Shown here: positions 15,058 to 24,076 of the stretch, piece by piece | Layout: each line of letters opens with the position of its first letter | How positions within the stretch are numbered: the stretch's first letter is position 1 | Assembly (NCBI GenBank): GCA_031400505.1 | Contig: JANNPZ010000083.1 | Location: forward strand, 1 to 25,425 | DNA: 25,425 nt | Reading direction: 5' to 3' | From: JAIYDJ01 sp031400505 | GTDB lineage: Bacteria; Pseudomonadota; Alphaproteobacteria; Rhodobacterales; Rhodobacteraceae | The notes under the pieces: generated by a model | Seen by the model: only the letters and a program-made list of their open reading frames with translations | What the model was told of the DNA's origin: nothing | Database searches by the model: none | Made by a program: the position numbers and the translations under genes

Positions 15058-16305
15058 ATGAAGGCTCCGCCTCCCCTGCGCGCCTATGGCGCCGTAACCG
15101 CCGCCTATTGGGCCTTCATGCTGTCGGACGGCGCGCTCAGGATGCTGGTGCTCCTACATTTCAACAGCCTCGGCTTCACGCCGATCCAGTTGGCCTGGCT
15201 GTTCCTGCTCTATGAAGTGGCCGGGATAGTCACCAACCTTGCCGCAGGCTGGCTGGCCGCAAGGTTCGGGCTGGCGGCCACGTTGTACGGCGGGCTTGCG
15301 TTGCAGGTCGGTGCCCTCGCAGCCCTGGCACAGCTTGACCCAAGCTGGAGCATTGCCGCCTCGGTCGCTTTCGTGATGGCGGTGCAGGGCGTGTCGGGGG
15401 TGGCCAAGGATCTGGCCAAGATGTCGTCGAAATCGGCGGTCAAATTGCTGGCCCCGAAAGAAGACGGCGGGTTGTTCCGCTGGGTCGCGGCGCTGACCGG
15501 ATCAAAGAACGCAGTCAAGGGGTTGGGCTTCTTTCTGGGCGCCGCGATGCTGGGGCTGGCCGGTTTTCACGCGGCAATCTGGGCGATGGCGGCGGTGCTC
15601 GCGGTCATCCTCATCGCGGTTGCCGTGTTCCTGCCGGCAGGTCTGCCCGGGCGGATGAAGGCGGACGAGGCCTGGGGTGGCTGGCGGTCAAAGGATGCTC
15701 GCGTCAACCGCCTGAGCCTCGCGCGGATGTTTCTGTTCGGCGCGCGGGATGTCTGGTTCGTGGTGGGTGTGCCCGTCTATTTCCAGGCGGTGCTGTCAGA
15801 CGGCACACCGGAAGGGCGCCGCGACGCGTTCTTCATCATCGGCGGCTTTCTGGCGCTGTGGATCATCGCCTATGGTGCCGTGCAGGCCTTGGCACCGCGC
15901 ATCCTTGGCATCAGGGACCAGCCCGAGGCCGTGGCGGTGCGCAAGGCCGTTCTGTGGGCGGGTTTGCTGGTGCCGATCCCGTTCCTGCTTGCTGGCCTGA
16001 CCTGGGCTGCGGGTGCGCCGTCGCCTTTGCTGACCGCCGCGCTGATTGCCGGGTTGCTGATCTTCGGCTTTGTGTTTGCAGTCAATTCATCCGTCCATTC
16101 CTACCTGATCCTGGCCTTTGGCGATGCGGTGCGGATCACGCGGGATGTCGGGTTTTATTACATGGCGAATGCGGCGGGGCGGCTGTTGGGTACGCTGCTG
16201 TCCGGCCTCAGCTATCAACTTGGCGGCTTGCCACTGTGTCTTGCGACAGCGGGTGTGATGGCGCTGCTAAGCTGGCTGGCCGCGCGCCGCTTGGGCCTTG
16301 CCTGA
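15058..16305 (+). CDS. arsJ: ArsJ organoarsenical efflux permease (MFS)
   Basis: Twelve-helix major facilitator protein of 415 aa. The cytoplasmic segment KDLAKMSSKSAVKLLAP (about residues 118-135) is typical of ArsJ and not of general MFS sugar or drug pumps. It exports 1-arseno-3-phosphoglycerate made by the GAPDH just upstream; the product then falls apart to arsenate outside the cell, giving net arsenate efflux. It is the last gene of the arsenic operon, after an 82-bp gap containing a hairpin repeat. No arsenite pump (ArsB or Acr3) is visible here, although the operon has an arsenate reductase that produces arsenite, so such a pump must be elsewhere. Confidence 0.92.
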   Translation: MKAPPPLRAYGAVTAAYWAFMLSDGALRMLVLLHFNSLGFTPIQLAWLFLLYEVAGIVTNLAAGWLAARFGLAATLYGGLALQVGALAALAQLDPSWSIAASVAFVMAVQGVSGVAKDLAKMSSKSAVKLLAPKEDGGLFRWVAALTGSKNAVKGLGFFLGAAMLGLAGFHAAIWAMAAVLAVILIAVAVFLPAGLPGRMKADEAWGGWRSKDARVNRLSLARMFLFGARDVWFVVGVPVYFQAVLSDGTPEGRRDAFFIIGGFLALWIIAYGAVQALAPRILGIRDQPEAVAVRKAVLWAGLLVPIPFLLAGLTWAAGAPSPLLTAALIAGLLIFGFVFAVNSSVHSYLILAFGDAVRITRDVGFYYMANAAGRLLGTLLSGLSYQLGGLPLCLATAGVMALLSWLAARRLGLA

Positions 16306-16324
16306 CCGGGCAATCCCGAACACT

Positions 16325-16339
16325 GTCGGGTCACCCGAC
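16325..16339. promoter_or_regulatory. Palindrome between arsJ and the amidase gene
   Basis: GTCGGGT and ACCCGAC surround one central base, a perfect 15-bp dyad 19 bp after the arsJ stop and 23 bp before the amidase ATG. It could be a terminator stem for the arsenic operon (no T-run) or an operator for the amidase gene. Confidence 0.4.
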
Positions 16340-16362
16340 CCCGGCAAAAGGTACCCCCAGGC

Positions 16363-17760
16363 ATGGAGCTGCACGATCTTTCCGCCAGCAGGCTTGCAGA
16401 CCTCATTGCTGCGCGCGCCGTCGCCCCGTCCGAGGTGATGGCGGCGCATCTGGCCCGCGTGCAGGCGGTGAACGGTGCGGTGAATGCCATCGTATCGCTG
16501 CGCGATCCCGACACGCTGATGGCCGAGGCACGGGCACTGGACAATACCGAACCCAAGGGCTGGCTGCACGGCATTCCCTTTGCCGTCAAGGATCTGGTCG
16601 AGGTGGCCGGGCTGCGCAGCACCCATGGCTCGCCGTTGTTTGCCAATCATGTGCCAGAAAAGGACGATCTGCTGGCAGCCCGGATGCGAAACGCAGGTGC
16701 GGTGTTTGTGGGCAAGACCAATGTGCCGGAATGGGGGCAAGGCTCGCATTCCTTCAACCCGGTGTTTGGGGTGACGCGCAACCCCTATGACGTGACGAAA
16801 TCTGCCGGAGGATCATCGGGCGGCGCTGCTGTGGCACTGGCCACCCGAATGGTCTGGGTTGCCGACGGATCCGACATGATGGGATCCCTGCGCAATCCGG
16901 CGGCGTTCTGCAATGTCTACGGCTTCAGGCCCAGTTGGAGTCTGGTGCCCGGCGATGGCGGGGCCGAGGCGTTTCTGGCGACGCTTGCGACGGACGGGCC
17001 AATGGCGCGCACGGTCGAGGATGTGGCGCGCCTGCTGGCGGTGCAGGCCGGCGAAAATCCCGTAGTGCCATTTTGCCGGGGCCGGTTTGACGGGCTGGAG
17101 CCCGCTAAGATCGCCGGGCTGCGGATCGGCTGGCTGGCCGATTGGGGTGGCGCATATGCGATGGAGCCGGGTATCCTTGCGATATGCGAACAGGCGCTGG
17201 GGCAGATGGCCGAAATGGGCGCGCATGTGATGACCCTGCCGCCGCCCTTCCCCGCGGGCGATCTGTGGCGGTCCTGGGTCACCCTGCGGGCGATGTTGAA
17301 CGCGGGTGGAAAGCGCGGGCATTATGACAACGCGCGCGACGCGTTGAAGCCCGAAACGATCTGGGAAATCGAGCATGGGTTGGGGCTGACTGCACAGGCA
17401 TTCTATGATGCGAGCATGATCCGATCGGCATGGTACGCCCGATTGGCCGACCTGTTCACGCAGGTCGATGTCATTGCGATGCCCTCGGCGCAGGTCTGGC
17501 CGTTCCCGGCGGAATGGCGTTGGCCGCAGGTCATAGGCACGCAAAAGATGGACACTTACCATCGCTGGATGGAAGTCGTGGTGCCGGTCAGCCTTGCAGG
17601 TGTGCCAAGCCTTTCGGTGCCTGTTGGGTTTGGCCCGCAAGGTCTGCCGATGGGGATGCAGATCGTGGGGCCGGTGGGGTCCGATGCGCAGGTGCTGGGG
17701 GTCGGGCAGGCATGGCACGCGGCCACCGACTGGCCGGCCAGACGCCAGCCGATGCCGTGA
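16363..17760 (+). CDS. Amidase-signature family hydrolase
   Basis: Amide hydrolase of 465 aa with the Ser-cisSer-Lys triad: K76 (PFAVKDL), S152 (SAGGSSGGAA) and nucleophile S175 (DGSDMMGSLRNPA). Most family members read DxGGS or TGGS at the nucleophile; here the residue before Gly is Met (MMGS). The rest of the signature is intact, so activity is likely. Substrate is not deducible; the family covers GatA, acylamidases and others, and no GatB/GatC genes are next to it, so a tRNA amidotransferase role is unlikely. It follows arsJ by 57 bp on the same strand, though a palindrome lies between. It is convergent with the dehydrogenase gene, separated by 75 bp with no clear terminator. Confidence 0.88.
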   Translation: MELHDLSASRLADLIAARAVAPSEVMAAHLARVQAVNGAVNAIVSLRDPDTLMAEARALDNTEPKGWLHGIPFAVKDLVEVAGLRSTHGSPLFANHVPEKDDLLAARMRNAGAVFVGKTNVPEWGQGSHSFNPVFGVTRNPYDVTKSAGGSSGGAAVALATRMVWVADGSDMMGSLRNPAAFCNVYGFRPSWSLVPGDGGAEAFLATLATDGPMARTVEDVARLLAVQAGENPVVPFCRGRFDGLEPAKIAGLRIGWLADWGGAYAMEPGILAICEQALGQMAEMGAHVMTLPPPFPAGDLWRSWVTLRAMLNAGGKRGHYDNARDALKPETIWEIEHGLGLTAQAFYDASMIRSAWYARLADLFTQVDVIAMPSAQVWPFPAEWRWPQVIGTQKMDTYHRWMEVVVPVSLAGVPSLSVPVGFGPQGLPMGMQIVGPVGSDAQVLGVGQAWHAATDWPARRQPMP

Positions 17761-17835
17761 TCGAAAATCGTCAGGATCAGGTGCGCAATCAGGTCGGCCC
17801 GCCGCATGGTCCCGCACGCAGACCGCTGCGCTCTT

Positions 17836-20292
17836 TCAGGCCTCGCTGCGGATACGGGTGTTTTGCGGGTCAATCAGCGGCTGCATATGCAAGCGCGCAG
17901 GCACCTGTTGCGATGCAACTTCTACGGCATAGTCGCCGCTGGCCAGAAAGGCGTCCGTCACACCGTCCGGGTTGCGCACATAGCCATAGCCGATCGGCAG
18001 GCCAACCGAATGCCCAAATCCACCGGATGACAGCCAGCCTGCGCGCACTCCGTTTCGGGTGATCGTCTCTCGCCCCAGCAGGATCACAGTCGGATCATCC
18101 ACGGTAAAACAGGCCAGACGCTTGCGCACGCCACCTGATTGCTGTGCCTGCAAGGCTGCGCGACCTTGAAAATCGATCCCCGATTTCAGCTTGCAGGCCC
18201 AGGCCAGCTCGGCCTCGACTGGCGTGTGGTCGGGGCCGATGTCGGACCCCCAGGCGCGATAGCCTTTTTCAAGCCGCAGGGTTTCGATGGCGCGGTAGCC
18301 CGCATTGATCAGCCCGACCGGCGCACCCGCCGCCATCAGCGCCTCGTACACGGTCACGGCCATCTCGGTCGGCAGATGCAACTCCCAGCCCAACTCGCCC
18401 ACATAAGTCACCCGCAACGCCAGAACCGGGCAACCGGCCACGGAAATCTGTCGGGCGCTGGCAAACGGGAAGGCCGCGTTCGACAGATCGGCATCGGTCA
18501 GCTTGCGCAGCACGTCGCGCGCGCGCGGACCCATTAGCGACAGGACCGACAGGCCAGAGGTGACATCGACCAGTTGGCAGTCGGCCGCAGCCCCCAGATT
18601 GCGGGCGATCCAGTCGAAATCCCGGGTGGCAAAGCCGGTGCCGGTCACGATGTAGAACTCGTCCATTGCGCGCCGCACCACGGTCACATCCGCCTCGATT
18701 CCGCCCTTGGCGTTCAGCATCTGTGTATAGGTCAGGCTGCCGATGGCGCGGTCCACGTGACCCGCCGCGATCCAGTTCAGCGCGTGCGCCGCCCCCGGCC
18801 CTTTCAGGGTGAACTTGGCGAACGAGCTTTGGTCGATGAGCACTGCCGCCCCCCGCGCCGCGTGGTGTTCGCGCGCGACCGCTTCCCACCAGCCCGGGCG
18901 CTGATAGGAATAGCGGTCCACCGGCACCTCGCCCGCGGCGAGATCGGCAAACCAGTTCGGCCGCTCCCACCCCAGTTTTTCACCAAAACACGCCCCCACC
19001 GCCGCCAGATGCGCATAAAGCGGCGAGCGGCGGGTCGGGCGGGCACTGCGCATTTCCTCGGACGGCCAGGCGATGGTGTAGTGTTTGCCGTAAGCCTCGA
19101 GCGTGCGGGCGCGAACCCAGTCGGTCGATTGATGCACCCGGCCAAAGCGGCGGATATCGACCGGCCACAGGTCATAGGGGGCCGCCCCTGTTGCCGCCCA
19201 TTCCGCCAAGGCCATCCCTGCCCCGCCTGCGCTTGCGATACCGAAGGCGTTGAACCCCGCGCCCACGAAGAAATTGCGCAACTCGGGCGCCTCGCCGAGG
19301 ATGAAATTGCCGTCCGGAGTGAAGGATTCCGGCCCGTTGATCAGTTGCTTGACCCCGGCGGTGGCAAGTGCAGGCACCCGGGCAATCGCATTGTCCATGA
19401 ACTGCGCATAGTGATCGTAGTCGCTGGTCAAGAGATCAAAATGGAAGCCCTCGGGGATGCCGCCCACCGCCCAGGGTTTCGGGTTGGGTTCATAGCCGCC
19501 CCAAACCAGACCGCCGACATCCTCTTTCCAGTAGGTCAGCCTGTCGGGGTCGCGCAGGGTGGGCAGGTCGGGTGTAACCCCCTCGATCCGTTCGGTGACC
19601 ATGTATTGATGTTCAACAGACACCAGCGGCACGTTGACGCCCACCGTGGCCGCCAGCGTCCGCGTCCACTGCCCGGCGCAACAGATCACCTTTTCGCATT
19701 CGATCACACCGAACGGCGTTTCCACCCCCCGGATGCGGCCCGCTTCCACAATGATCCGGGTCACCGGGCAATCTTCAAAGATCTTCACCCCCGCCATCCG
19801 CGCACCTTTCGCAAGGCTTTGGGTGATATCCGACGGGTTCGCCTGCCCGTCGGTCGGCAGATACGCTGCCCCCACCAGATCGTCGATGGTCATCAGGGGC
19901 CACAGGTCCTGCGCCTCGGACGGGGTCAGAAGGTGCATTTCCAGCCCAAAGGAATGCGCCGTGGTCGCCTGCCGCTTTACTTCGGTCCAGCGTTCGGCAT
20001 TGCAGGCCAGCCGCAACCCGCCGTTCATCTTCCACCCGGTCTGCAGACCCGTCTCGGCCTCTAGCCGCTTATAGAGATCGACCGAATAGCCTAGCAATTG
20101 CGTGATGTTGGCCGAGGTCCGCAACTGCCCGACCAGCCCTGCCGCATGAAACGTCGTGCCGCTCGTCAGCTTCTTGCGCTCTAGCAGCACGGTATCGGTC
20201 CAGCCCAGCTTGCCCATGTGATAGGCGGTGGAGGCGCCGATGATGCCGCCCCCGATGATGACGGCGCGGGCGGTGGTGGGCAGATCGTGCAT
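17836..20292 (-). CDS. FAD-dependent dehydrogenase with GcvT domains (dimethylglycine/sarcosine dehydrogenase family)
   Basis: Flavoenzyme of 818 aa that oxidatively demethylates an N-methylated glycine-type substrate and passes the C1 unit to tetrahydrofolate. Order: FAD-binding DAO domain (about 8-365; GGGIIGAS, and SGTTFHAAGL where H49 is the covalent flavin His of the family), middle FAO domain (about 366-420), folate-binding GcvT domain (about 425-700) and C-terminal GcvT barrel (about 710-805). The ATG at 20292 starts right at the homology; the longer frame to 20421 would overlap the kinase gene. It follows the choline-kinase-like gene after 7 bp, so the two are one operon. Dimethylglycine, sarcosine or another methylamine derivative is possible; which one is not decided. 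Confidence 0.9.
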   Translation of the reverse strand: MHDLPTTARAVIIGGGIIGASTAYHMGKLGWTDTVLLERKKLTSGTTFHAAGLVGQLRTSANITQLLGYSVDLYKRLEAETGLQTGWKMNGGLRLACNAERWTEVKRQATTAHSFGLEMHLLTPSEAQDLWPLMTIDDLVGAAYLPTDGQANPSDITQSLAKGARMAGVKIFEDCPVTRIIVEAGRIRGVETPFGVIECEKVICCAGQWTRTLAATVGVNVPLVSVEHQYMVTERIEGVTPDLPTLRDPDRLTYWKEDVGGLVWGGYEPNPKPWAVGGIPEGFHFDLLTSDYDHYAQFMDNAIARVPALATAGVKQLINGPESFTPDGNFILGEAPELRNFFVGAGFNAFGIASAGGAGMALAEWAATGAAPYDLWPVDIRRFGRVHQSTDWVRARTLEAYGKHYTIAWPSEEMRSARPTRRSPLYAHLAAVGACFGEKLGWERPNWFADLAAGEVPVDRYSYQRPGWWEAVAREHHAARGAAVLIDQSSFAKFTLKGPGAAHALNWIAAGHVDRAIGSLTYTQMLNAKGGIEADVTVVRRAMDEFYIVTGTGFATRDFDWIARNLGAAADCQLVDVTSGLSVLSLMGPRARDVLRKLTDADLSNAAFPFASARQISVAGCPVLALRVTYVGELGWELHLPTEMAVTVYEALMAAGAPVGLINAGYRAIETLRLEKGYRAWGSDIGPDHTPVEAELAWACKLKSGIDFQGRAALQAQQSGGVRKRLACFTVDDPTVILLGRETITRNGVRAGWLSSGGFGHSVGLPIGYGYVRNPDGVTDAFLASGDYAVEVASQQVPARLHMQPLIDPQNTRIRSEA

Positions 20293-20299
20293 GGTAGCC

Positions 20300-21172
20300 T
20301 CAGGATTGCAGGAAGGCGTCATGCGCCGTCCGGTAGGTGGAAAGGTTCGCCTGCGTATAGCCGGCATAGTCGAAATCGAGGGTGGAGTGATGTTCAGACA
20401 CCATGCTCCACAAGGTTTCACGCAGCGCCGAGGCGGCCTTCATCGCGCGGTAGCGCCGCAACAGGTCTGCGTCCGGGCTTCCAGCAAAGTAGCGCGCCAG
20501 CATGTCGGTTTCCTGACCGGCACTCAGGTCATTGTTGGCCGCCAGACCGCCTAAATCGAAAAGCGGGGAATTGAACCCGGCATAGTCCCAGTCGATAAGC
20601 CACATCCGGGTGCCATCGTGCAGGAAATTGCCCGGCAACAGGTCGTTGTGGCCAAAGATCAACTCGATCGGCCCCACCGCCGCCTCCAGCCCCGCTGCCT
20701 GATCCAGCAGTGCGGGGAGCAAAGCGAGATGCGGGCTGCGCGCATCCGCCAGCGACGCGGCATAGTCGCGGATGACGTGGAACACCCAGAACGTCAGCAC
20801 CGGCCCGCGCAAATGGCGCGGAATGTCGCGGTGCGCCCGAATGATCAGGTCAAGCGCCTGATCCAGAAGCGCGGGCTGCCGCAGATCGGCCGCCGTCATC
20901 GTGCGCCCCTCGACAAAGTCGATCACCAGCGCGCCGGGTTCGGCATGTAGCACGGCAGGCGAAACGCCAGCCGCATGGGCAGCACGGCTGGCGGCAAGTT
21001 CGTTGAACCGCAGGATCTGGTGGACCGGGATATCATCGCCGATCCGCACCACGGCCCGCCGCACGGCGTCTTGTACCACAAAGTTAAGATTGGTGATCCC
21101 GCCGCCCAAGGGGGTTATCTGCACTGATCCCTGCCAGATCGGCAGCGCCTTAATTCGATCTTGTGGTGTCAT
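20300..21172 (-). CDS. Choline/ethanolamine kinase-like phosphotransferase
   Basis: Protein of 290 aa with the aminoglycoside-phosphotransferase/choline-kinase fold: nucleotide loop PLGGGITNLNF (22-31), catalytic HNDLLPGN (H175, D177, N182) and Mg-binding LIDWDYAG (D194). GGITNLNF and IDWDYAG are the choline/ethanolamine kinase forms. It should phosphorylate a small amino-alcohol. The ATG at 21172 is used; the longer open frame to 21382 overlaps the histidine kinase gene and lacks homology. It lies 97 bp after the histidine kinase and 7 bp before the dehydrogenase gene. The pairing with a demethylating dehydrogenase suggests a choline- or methylated-amine-related route, but a phosphorylated intermediate is not part of known dimethylglycine breakdown. 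Confidence 0.82.
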   Translation of the reverse strand: MTPQDRIKALPIWQGSVQITPLGGGITNLNFVVQDAVRRAVVRIGDDIPVHQILRFNELAASRAAHAAGVSPAVLHAEPGALVIDFVEGRTMTAADLRQPALLDQALDLIIRAHRDIPRHLRGPVLTFWVFHVIRDYAASLADARSPHLALLPALLDQAAGLEAAVGPIELIFGHNDLLPGNFLHDGTRMWLIDWDYAGFNSPLFDLGGLAANNDLSAGQETDMLARYFAGSPDADLLRRYRAMKAASALRETLWSMVSEHHSTLDFDYAGYTQANLSTYRTAHDAFLQS

Positions 21173-21269
21173 GCGCGTCCGCTTCCACGTCCAGATGCGC
21201 GCAACTTGACACTGCTTTTCGATCCGCGACAACACCCGTCCGCAGGTCCCCCATGTCTGCAACTGCAGT

Positions 21270-23888
21270 TCAGCCGGGTTCGGGTTCGCTGACGGCTCGG
21301 GCAATTGCCGCTGCAAGATCGTCCAGCCGCAGCGGTTTTGCCACACAGCCGGAGAATCCGGCCGCGACGTATTCGGCGACATGATGGGTCATCGCATTCG
21401 CCGTGACGGCCAAAGCGGGCGGGCAACCCACGCCAACCGCCATGGCGCGCGCGCGAATGGCCTGCAATGCCGAAACCCCGTCTCGGAGAGGCATCGCGAT
21501 GTCGAACAGCAAGATGTCGAACAAGTCCGGCTGCCACTGCGCCAGTGCCTGCTCGCCATCCTCGACGACGACAAAGCCCATGTCCAAAGAAGAGAGCATT
21601 GATCGCAAGATCAGCCTGTTCGTTCCGTTGTCTTCGGCAACCAAAGCCCGCAGTCGCGACAGGTTTTGCGCCACTGGGCGGGCTTGGATGCGCACCGCAG
21701 GCGCCTTCGGCAAGGGAAGTTCGACCAAGACCCTTGTGCCCTGCCCGGGCGCGCTGCGCAGGTCGATCCGCCCTCCCATCAGGGAAACCAGATTGCGCAC
21801 AATTGGCAGGCCAAGCCCAGTTCCACCAAACCGCCGGGTGATCGTATCGTCTGCCTGTACGAATTCCTGAAACATCGCTTCGGTCTGTTCGGGTAACATG
21901 CCGATCCCGGTATCGACGATTTCAATCGCCAAGGGGCCGCCGGAACGGGCGGTCACCGTCATGCAGACCGATCCGGTCTGGGTAAACTTGACGGCATTGC
22001 TGACAAGGTTGTGCAGAACCTGCATGACGCGCTGCGCATCGCCAAGCCAGGATTGCTGTGCCTCACTGTCGCACAGGACCCGCAGATCGATGCCTTTTCC
22101 CCGTGCCGTCACACCGTGAATAGCCTCGACGCGCTGTGCCAGTTCCGCTGGCGAAAACGCCTGCCGGTCCAATTGGACATGACCGCTTTCGATCCGCGCA
22201 AGGTCAAGCACATCGTTCAGTATCTGCAACAGATGCGAGCCCGAATGCCGGATCACATCCAGCATCGCAAGCTGATCCGGTTCGGTCAGCTTTGCCGCCA
22301 ACACGTCCGCCATGCCCAGCACACCATTCAGTGGCGTTCTGATTTCGTGGCTCATGTTCGCAAGAAACGCCGATTTCGCATGGTTGCCTGCTTCGGCGCG
22401 CTGCATCGCCCTGCGCAAGGTCGCTTCGACAGTGACCGATTCTGTTACATCCGTCACCGAGTAAACCACGGCTGCGGAAAACCCTTCGCGACGCACCGGG
22501 GCCGCGTTGACCAGCAGATGCCTGGGCGTGCCGTCTGGCAAACGAAGTCGCAACTTGATCCCGCGCTGAACCTGCCCCAAACGCATTGCAAGTTGAAAAG
22601 GGGATGCCTCCCACGTGACCGGCATTCCGTCCGGGTCAGTCAGTCCGCAGTCCTCTTCGGTGCATTTCTTGCCGATCAGGAAGCTGGCTGGCCGCCCCAT
22701 TACAACTTCCGCCTCGCGGTTGACGAAGTTGACCTTGCCGTCGGCATCCAGTGCAATGATGCCGGATGTCGAGGTTTCCATCAGGCCGGCCAAAAAATTC
22801 CGCTCGCGCGCCAAGGCCTCGGCAAGGGCTTTGCGTTCCGAGATGTCAATGTGCACGCCCGACGTCTGCAGCGGGCGGCCATCTTTCGACCATTCGGTCA
22901 CGCGCCCGCGCGACAAGACCCAAACCCAGTGGCCGTCCTTGTGGCGCAGTCTGAGTTCGTTGTCGAAAACCCAGCATCCATCACGCATCCGTCCATCCTG
23001 CTCGGCCATAATCTGGGGCAGGTCGTCGGGGTGCAGCAGGTTGACATAGGAATTGGCTGGGTTACCGGTGACTTCCTCCAACGAGTATCCAAGCATCTCG
23101 GCCCAGCGCGCATTGATCTGGCTGGTTTTTGTTTCTTCGTCGAACTGCCAGGTCCCGACCTGCGCGCCTTCAATCACCTGCTCCAGCCGATGCTCGAACA
23201 TCTTTTGCGCGGTGACGTCCAGATGCAAACCGGCGATCAACACTGGCTGACCGGTCTGGCTCCATTGCAAAACCCGACCGCGTGACTGCACCCAGACCCA
23301 GCCGCCAGTCGCATGCCGCAGACGAAAGGCAATCTCGAAACCGTCGGTATGCTGCTTTGCAATCTGTTCGAGCCATCTGCCAAGTGTGACGCGATCCGCT
23401 GGATGTAAATGCTCTTTCCAGGCGTCGAATGTGATCGGGCCGAAGGTCTCGCGACTGTGGCCAAGCATGGCGATCCAACGGTCATTGACGCGCATCTTCC
23501 CGGTTTCGACGTGCCATTCCCAAGCGCCTTCCAGGGCGCTTTCGATCACGTCTGACGACCCCGAGCGGACTTGTTCCTTGTTGGGGACGGCCCTGACGGA
23601 CAACAGCAGACCGCCGTCAGGCAATTTATCACAACTGACGGCAACCGGCCCGTTTGCAATCAGTGCCGACAGATCGACATCTGCTTGCGGATCCGGTGAA
23701 ACCCGCACCAGGTCCGACCAGTCATTGCCTGGCACCAGCCGATGGGCCAACACTGCAAGAAGGTCCTGCGCCGGGGCGGTCACGGCCTGAAAACGCAGCG
23801 TGCCATCAAGAAAAACCAAGCCGAATGGCACCTTGTGCAACAGGGCTTCGACCGGGTCGATCCTTGGCTCATAAGATCCTGCGCGCAC
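21270..23888 (-). CDS. Soluble multi-PAS hybrid sensor histidine kinase
   Basis: Protein of 872 aa from the GTG at 23888, which has GAGG six bases upstream; a TTG at 23927 would add 13 residues but has no ribosome-binding site. Order: divergent PAS-like region (about 15-100), PAS/PAC (117-230), PAS/PAC (235-355), PAS (360-488), HisKA with phospho-H514 (NMSHEIRTPLNG), ATPase with N631 (LVSNAVKF), DTGIG (659-663) and GGTGLGL (688-694), then a receiver with D796 (LLFDIAMP), T829 and K851. No membrane helix is seen, so it senses a cytoplasmic signal. The two PAS/PAC modules share WVWVQSRGRV/WVWVLSRGRV motifs, evidence of internal duplication. No response regulator or Hpt gene is adjacent; the partner is unknown. 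Confidence 0.92.
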   Translation of the reverse strand: MRAGSYEPRIDPVEALLHKVPFGLVFLDGTLRFQAVTAPAQDLLAVLAHRLVPGNDWSDLVRVSPDPQADVDLSALIANGPVAVSCDKLPDGGLLLSVRAVPNKEQVRSGSSDVIESALEGAWEWHVETGKMRVNDRWIAMLGHSRETFGPITFDAWKEHLHPADRVTLGRWLEQIAKQHTDGFEIAFRLRHATGGWVWVQSRGRVLQWSQTGQPVLIAGLHLDVTAQKMFEHRLEQVIEGAQVGTWQFDEETKTSQINARWAEMLGYSLEEVTGNPANSYVNLLHPDDLPQIMAEQDGRMRDGCWVFDNELRLRHKDGHWVWVLSRGRVTEWSKDGRPLQTSGVHIDISERKALAEALARERNFLAGLMETSTSGIIALDADGKVNFVNREAEVVMGRPASFLIGKKCTEEDCGLTDPDGMPVTWEASPFQLAMRLGQVQRGIKLRLRLPDGTPRHLLVNAAPVRREGFSAAVVYSVTDVTESVTVEATLRRAMQRAEAGNHAKSAFLANMSHEIRTPLNGVLGMADVLAAKLTEPDQLAMLDVIRHSGSHLLQILNDVLDLARIESGHVQLDRQAFSPAELAQRVEAIHGVTARGKGIDLRVLCDSEAQQSWLGDAQRVMQVLHNLVSNAVKFTQTGSVCMTVTARSGGPLAIEIVDTGIGMLPEQTEAMFQEFVQADDTITRRFGGTGLGLPIVRNLVSLMGGRIDLRSAPGQGTRVLVELPLPKAPAVRIQARPVAQNLSRLRALVAEDNGTNRLILRSMLSSLDMGFVVVEDGEQALAQWQPDLFDILLFDIAMPLRDGVSALQAIRARAMAVGVGCPPALAVTANAMTHHVAEYVAAGFSGCVAKPLRLDDLAAAIARAVSEPEPG

Positions 23889-24032
23889 TATTTGCCTCGC
23901 TTGGTGGTGTGTGGGACCCAATTGCAAGGCAAACTATGCACATCTTCTTGCCAAGATGTAAGCGCGTTTGACCGTCATGGCTATTGCCGCGCAGTGCACC
24001 GCCGTCGCAGAACCAAAGCGCGATTGCACCAC

Positions 24033-24061
24033 TTGCAAGTGACAGGGTGTTCCGCTAGCAC
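24033..24061 (+). promoter_or_regulatory. Candidate promoter of the tRNA-Cys gene
   Basis: TTGCAA (24033-24038) and TAGCAC (24056-24061) are spaced by 17 bp and end 15 bp before the tRNA. The hexamers are only partly like the sigma-70 consensus, but position and spacing are right. The remaining gap back to 23889 must also hold the promoter of the histidine kinase gene; none stands out. Confidence 0.4.
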
Positions 24062-24076
24062 ATCCTAACCCCCGGC

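Noticed and set aside
16363..17760. Assignment of the amidase as GatA
   Set aside because: No GatB or GatC gene is adjacent, and the sequence shows only the general amidase signature.
18574..20064. A 496-codon plus-strand open frame opposite the dehydrogenase gene
   Set aside because: Composition is His/Arg/Gly-rich without motifs; the minus strand encodes an unmistakable FAD/GcvT enzyme.
20293..20421. N-terminal extension of the dehydrogenase gene
   Set aside because: It would overlap the kinase gene end by 122 bp, and the FAD motif begins shortly after the ATG at 20292 as usual for the family.
22011..23285. A 424-codon plus-strand open frame opposite the histidine kinase
   Set aside because: Antisense shadow of the PAS and HisKA region; no recognisable domain.
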